A stretch of 8,801 nt of DNA. It comes from DASROJ01 sp035646975 (GTDB taxonomy: Bacteria; Acidobacteriota; Polarisedimenticolia; JACPZX01; DASXTC01). Each line of letters opens with the position of its first letter. Within the stretch, counting starts at the first letter, position 1. Location: assembly GCA_035646975.1 (NCBI GenBank), contig DASROJ010000155.1:1-8801 (forward strand), read 5' to 3'. A program made the position numbers and the translations under genes. Of this stretch, positions 6,076-8,801 are shown in pieces. The notes under the pieces are model-generated. The model was not told the origin of the DNA. It made no database searches and was given only the letters and a program-made list of their open reading frames with translations.

Positions 6076-6846
6076 TCAACGCAGCGCCTCCATGACCGTC
6101 GTTTCGACCATCGCGGCCAGCGCGTCGTAGGTGGATTCGCCCTCCTCGCTGGAGGCGGCGGCCGGATCGCCGAAATAGGCCTGGTCTCCGCCCGCCTCCA
6201 GGAAGCTGCCGGCGCCTTCCTTGATCTTGCGCCCGATGCTGATCGACACCGGAGCGAGCCGGCGTCTGGCTTCCTCGTCGACGAGACCCGGATCGCTGGA
6301 CATCACCAACGACGTCTCGTACCGTCCCGCGTGGCAGGCGCCCGATCGGAACTCGTCGGTCAGCGTGGCGGCCCATCGTCGCTGGGTCTTGTCCGGAAAG
6401 ATGACCGGCTTTCCCGTCTCGGACGAGACGATGCGGGCCGCGTCGCGGAGCGCCGCGAGGTGATCCGGCTCCAGGTGGCTGTTGACCAGGCAGACCGCGG
6501 AAAAGCCCCCTGTCAGCGCCGATCGGCAGATGTCCGACACCAGCGCCAGCGACGTCTGCCGAGTGATGCCGATGGCGCCGGCGAAGTCCTTCGAGAAGTC
6601 GGTCACCGAGTAGCCGACAGGGGGCAGCACGAATGCCGACACGCCCAGGCCCGCCAGCCGCGCGGCAGCGCGCCGCGCCGTCTCCAGGGAAATGATGACA
6701 TCGGTTTCGAGCGGGAGGTGCGGCCCGTGAGGCTCCGTGGAGCCGATGGGCAGCAACGCCACCGCCGGACGCCCGGGGTTCTTCACCGCCGGGTCCAGCC
6801 GCGTCCAGCTCAACGCTCCCAGGTCGTGCTCACGTGAGCGTGACAT
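6076..6846 (-). CDS. Creatininase-family metal-dependent amidohydrolase
   Basis: 256 residues, the usual family length (PF02633). The N-terminal metal motif PIGSTEPHGPHLPLETD gives Glu38, His40 and Asp49. The second motif is NSHLEP (122-127), giving His124 and Glu126. Spacing matches the two-metal site I recall for Pseudomonas creatininase (Glu34, His36, Asp45, His120, Glu122), with a constant +4 offset. So it keeps the H-x-E form rather than the NGHGGN of the MftE/ArfB branch. Glu177 in the HAGRYETS segment is also a family hallmark. Members cleave amide bonds in small cyclic or formylated substrates. Its position between an aryl-CoA ligase and a thioesterase suggests a step on an aromatic or lactam intermediate, not creatinine. 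ATG 6846 has AAGGGG 7 nt upstream and lies inside the ligase gene's 3' end (17-bp overlap), so translation is probably coupled. Confidence 0.9.
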   Translation of the reverse strand: MSRSREHDLGALSWTRLDPAVKNPGRPAVALLPIGSTEPHGPHLPLETDVIISLETARRAAARLAGLGVSAFVLPPVGYSVTDFSKDFAGAIGITRQTSLALVSDICRSALTGGFSAVCLVNSHLEPDHLAALRDAARIVSSETGKPVIFPDKTQRRWAATLTDEFRSGACHAGRYETSLVMSSDPGLVDEEARRRLAPVSISIGRKIKEGAGSFLEAGGDQAYFGDPAAASSEEGESTYDALAAMVETTVMEALR

Positions 6847-8452
6847 TCAGGATCCCCTTGACACCATCGCGCAGATCGGTCCTCAACACCTTCCCCCTGT
6901 CGCTGCGGGGCAGCCCCGTGACGAATTCCACCCATCGAGGATACTTGTATGGCGACAGCCGCCCCTTGACGAACGCCTTGAACTCCAGAGCCAGATCGCG
7001 CGAGGGCTCGTAACCCTGCTTGAGGGCCACGAATGCCTTGGGTTTGACGAGCCCGCCGTCGTCCGGGCACCCCACCACGGCCACCTCGCGCACGGCGGGA
7101 TGACCGAGCAGGCAATCCTCGATCTCGAGCGGCGAGACGAAGATGCCGCTGACCTTCAGCATGTCGTCGGTCCTGCCCCGGTAGTAGAAGTAACCCTCGG
7201 CATCGCGGGTGAACTGGTCGCCCGTCACGCACCAGTCGCCGCGAAAGGTCTCGCGCGAGGATTCGCGTCTCTGCCAGTAGCACAGCGCGGTGGAGCCGCC
7301 GGAGATCCAGAGCGTCCCCTGCTCGCCGGCCGCCAGGGTGTCGCCCGCGTCCGGGCCGACGATGCGCGCCTCGTAGCCGGGCACGAGCCGGCCGAGGCTG
7401 TCAGGCCGGACCTCGCCGAACCGGTTGGAGATGTAGATATGGAACATCTCGGCCGAGCCGATCCCGTCGAGCAGCTCGATGCCGAAGGTGTCGACCCATC
7501 TGCGATACAGCTCCCCGGGCAGCGCCTCGCCGGCCGAGACACAGACACGCAGACTCGACAGGTCGGCGCGGCGGGATCCGGACGGGTCGAGGTTGAGCAT
7601 CGAGTTGATCATGGTGGGGACGCTGGTCAGCACGGTGGGCCGGTGTCGCGCGATCATCTCGAACATCGTCTCGGGCGTCGCCCGCCCGGGGAACAGTGCC
7701 GTCGTGCCCCCCGCCGCGAAGGGGAACATGAGGTTCGTGCCCGTGGCGTATCCGAAGAACAGCTTCGGCACCGAGACGGTGACATCCGCCTGGCTCATCA
7801 GCAGCACCTGTCTGGCATAGGTCTCGATGTTGTAGGCGAAGTCACGATGGAAGTGTACGGCCGCCTTCGGTCGCCCGGTGCTGCCCGATGTGAACAACCA
7901 CCCCGCGATGTCGTCACTCGAGGTGGGCGCGGTCTCGAGCGTCCCGGGCGCCGACCCGACCACCTCGTCGAACGCGATGTGCGCGCCACTCGCATCCGCT
8001 TCGCCCACGACGACGAGGGCGCGCAAATGCCGTGCCTTGGCGCGAACGCTCTCGAACCTGTCGAGCACCGACGCATGCACGATGGCCACCGGCGCCCGCG
8101 TGTAGTCGAGGTAATAGAGGTAATCTTCCGCGGTGTGAATCGTGTTGGCCATCGCGAACACCGCGCCTATCTTCAGGGTTCCCAGCCATGTGGCGACGAA
8201 TTCCACGCCGTCCGGCAGCACGATGAGAACCCGGTCTTCCATCCGAACCCCCAGCTGCCTGAGCGCGTTGCCCGCGCGGCATGCCTGCATGTCGATCTCG
8301 GCGTAGGTGTACCGCTGTTCACCGCAGATCACCGCGACCTTTTCCGCGCGCCCGGAGCGCAGGTTGTGCTCGAGCAGGTAGTCGGCGAGGTTGAACCGTT
8401 CCGGGAACCGGGGGATCTGCGAAGACTGGCTGGACTCGGGCATCAGGCTCAT
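6830..8452 (-). CDS. Benzoate-CoA ligase family protein
   Basis: 540 residues of the ANL adenylate-forming superfamily, at the usual length for benzoate-CoA ligases. It activates a carboxylate with ATP and joins it to CoA. Visible motifs are the P-loop TSGSTGRPK (188-196), GEALPGELYRRW (308-319), DGIGSAEMFHIY (329-340), TGDQF (410-414), the hinge YRGRTDDMLKVSGIFVSP (424-441) and the A10 lysine (Lys521 in RGKVLRTDL). The IGS-x-EM-x-HI motif and the N-terminal FNLADYLLEHN segment are typical of the benzoate/hydroxybenzoate branch, not acetyl-CoA or fatty acyl-CoA synthetases. The exact aromatic acid is not readable. ATG 8452 overlaps the TGA of the FnIII gene (ATGA) and has no good ribosome-binding site, implying coupling. 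Its end overlaps the next gene by 17 bp. Long frames on the opposite strand are codon-bias shadows. Confidence 0.93.
   Translation of the reverse strand: MSLMPESSQSSQIPRFPERFNLADYLLEHNLRSGRAEKVAVICGEQRYTYAEIDMQACRAGNALRQLGVRMEDRVLIVLPDGVEFVATWLGTLKIGAVFAMANTIHTAEDYLYYLDYTRAPVAIVHASVLDRFESVRAKARHLRALVVVGEADASGAHIAFDEVVGSAPGTLETAPTSSDDIAGWLFTSGSTGRPKAAVHFHRDFAYNIETYARQVLLMSQADVTVSVPKLFFGYATGTNLMFPFAAGGTTALFPGRATPETMFEMIARHRPTVLTSVPTMINSMLNLDPSGSRRADLSSLRVCVSAGEALPGELYRRWVDTFGIELLDGIGSAEMFHIYISNRFGEVRPDSLGRLVPGYEARIVGPDAGDTLAAGEQGTLWISGGSTALCYWQRRESSRETFRGDWCVTGDQFTRDAEGYFYYRGRTDDMLKVSGIFVSPLEIEDCLLGHPAVREVAVVGCPDDGGLVKPKAFVALKQGYEPSRDLALEFKAFVKGRLSPYKYPRWVEFVTGLPRSDRGKVLRTDLRDGVKGILNVTLT
6854..6859 (-). 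promoter_or_regulatory. Ribosome-binding site inside the ligase gene
   Basis: AAGGGG on the minus strand, 7 nt before the creatininase-family ATG 6846, is embedded in the last codons of the ligase gene. It supports this start and translational coupling. Confidence 0.65.
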
Positions 8453-8801
8453 GGCACCGTCGCAGCTGTCGGATCGGGAAGAGCCAGCTCGGCGGTGTTC
8501 GATGCCGGCGTGCGGTTTCCCGCGAGGTCGTAGGCACGCACACGATAGCGATAGGCGACGCCGCCCACGACATCGTCGTCGACGTAGAACACTCCTTTGA
8601 CGCTGTTGATGTGATCGAACGGGCCTCCATCCGCGGAGCGAAGGATTTCGTAGCCGTACACCGCGACGTCATCGGTGGCGTGGTTCCACTTGAGCTGCAC
8701 GCGGCCGTTGTTCTCGGTGGCGACGAGGCCCGGTTCGCCGTACGTCCACTCGGGAGGGCGATCGTCGGCGATCTGTGGCGCCTGGAGCGACCCCTTCGGC
8801 C
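8449..8801 (-). CDS. Fibronectin type III domain protein, C-terminal part (5' end outside window)
   Basis: The frame is open from the right edge to TGA 8451-8449, giving 116 visible residues. From WTYGEPGL onward a single FnIII domain is clear: the strand-B Trp (LKWN), the central YGYEILRS strand, and the Tyr-rich YRYRVRAYDLAGNRTPAS near the C-terminus. A short Pro/Ala tail follows (LPDPTAATVP). Such domains usually belong to secreted or surface proteins. The N-terminal part, and with it the main function, lies beyond the window. The GTG at 8700 falls inside the domain and is not the start. Unexpectedly, its stop codon overlaps the ATG of the benzoate-CoA ligase-type gene, so it appears to be upstream in the same operon. 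Confidence 0.8.
   Translation of the reverse strand, partial: PKGSLQAPQIADDRPPEWTYGEPGLVATENNGRVQLKWNHATDDVAVYGYEILRSADGGPFDHINSVKGVFYVDDDVVGGVAYRYRVRAYDLAGNRTPASNTAELALPDPTAATVP

Noticed and set aside
6737..8533. 598-codon frame on the plus strand opposite the ligase and creatininase genes
   Set aside because: It is a shadow of GC-rich codon use. The product has no recognisable domain, while the minus-strand frames carry complete enzyme motifs.

Overview
The window is GC-rich, densely coded bacterial DNA with no mobile element, tRNA, rRNA or CRISPR array that I can see. A secreted MopE-like/FnIII-like repeat protein, a membrane Ser/Thr kinase, an orphan substrate-binding protein fused to a carboxypeptidase-regulatory-like domain, and a benzoate-CoA ligase-type gene suggest an environmental bacterium of the Acidobacteriota type. 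Myxococcota or another high-GC phylum is possible. This placement is an impression from gene content, not a phylogenetic result.

Layout. Positions 1-1097 (+) hold the 3' end of a large secreted, calcium/metal-binding repeat protein. Positions 1193-1345 (+) encode a 50-residue LysW-like zinc ribbon. Positions 1425-2879 (+) encode a Ser/Thr kinase with one membrane helix and an outer domain, preceded by a promoter that would give an almost leaderless mRNA. Converging on it is a small coiled-coil protein (2884-3180, -), which has a perfect TATAAT box. Upstream of that on the same strand is the fused substrate-binding protein (3291-4520, -). A divergent intergenic region of about 295 bp (4521-4815) separates it from an M48 lipoprotein metalloprotease (4816-5643, +).

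The right third (5638-8801) is a minus-strand cluster that looks like one operon. In transcription order it holds the 3' end of a FnIII-domain protein, a benzoate-CoA ligase-family enzyme, a creatininase-family metal amidohydrolase and a 4HBT-type acyl-CoA thioesterase. The first two junctions are a 4-bp ATGA overlap and a 17-bp overlap, and the last gap is 21 bp, so co-translation is likely. The chemistry suggests activation of an aromatic (or similar) carboxylate to its CoA thioester, a hydrolytic step on an amide or ring, and release by the thioesterase. The substrate cannot be read from the sequence.

The most promising leads are this operon, the domain fusion in the orphan substrate-binding protein, and the free-standing LysW-like protein that lacks the usual C-terminal signature. 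None is proven to be a new system from this window alone.
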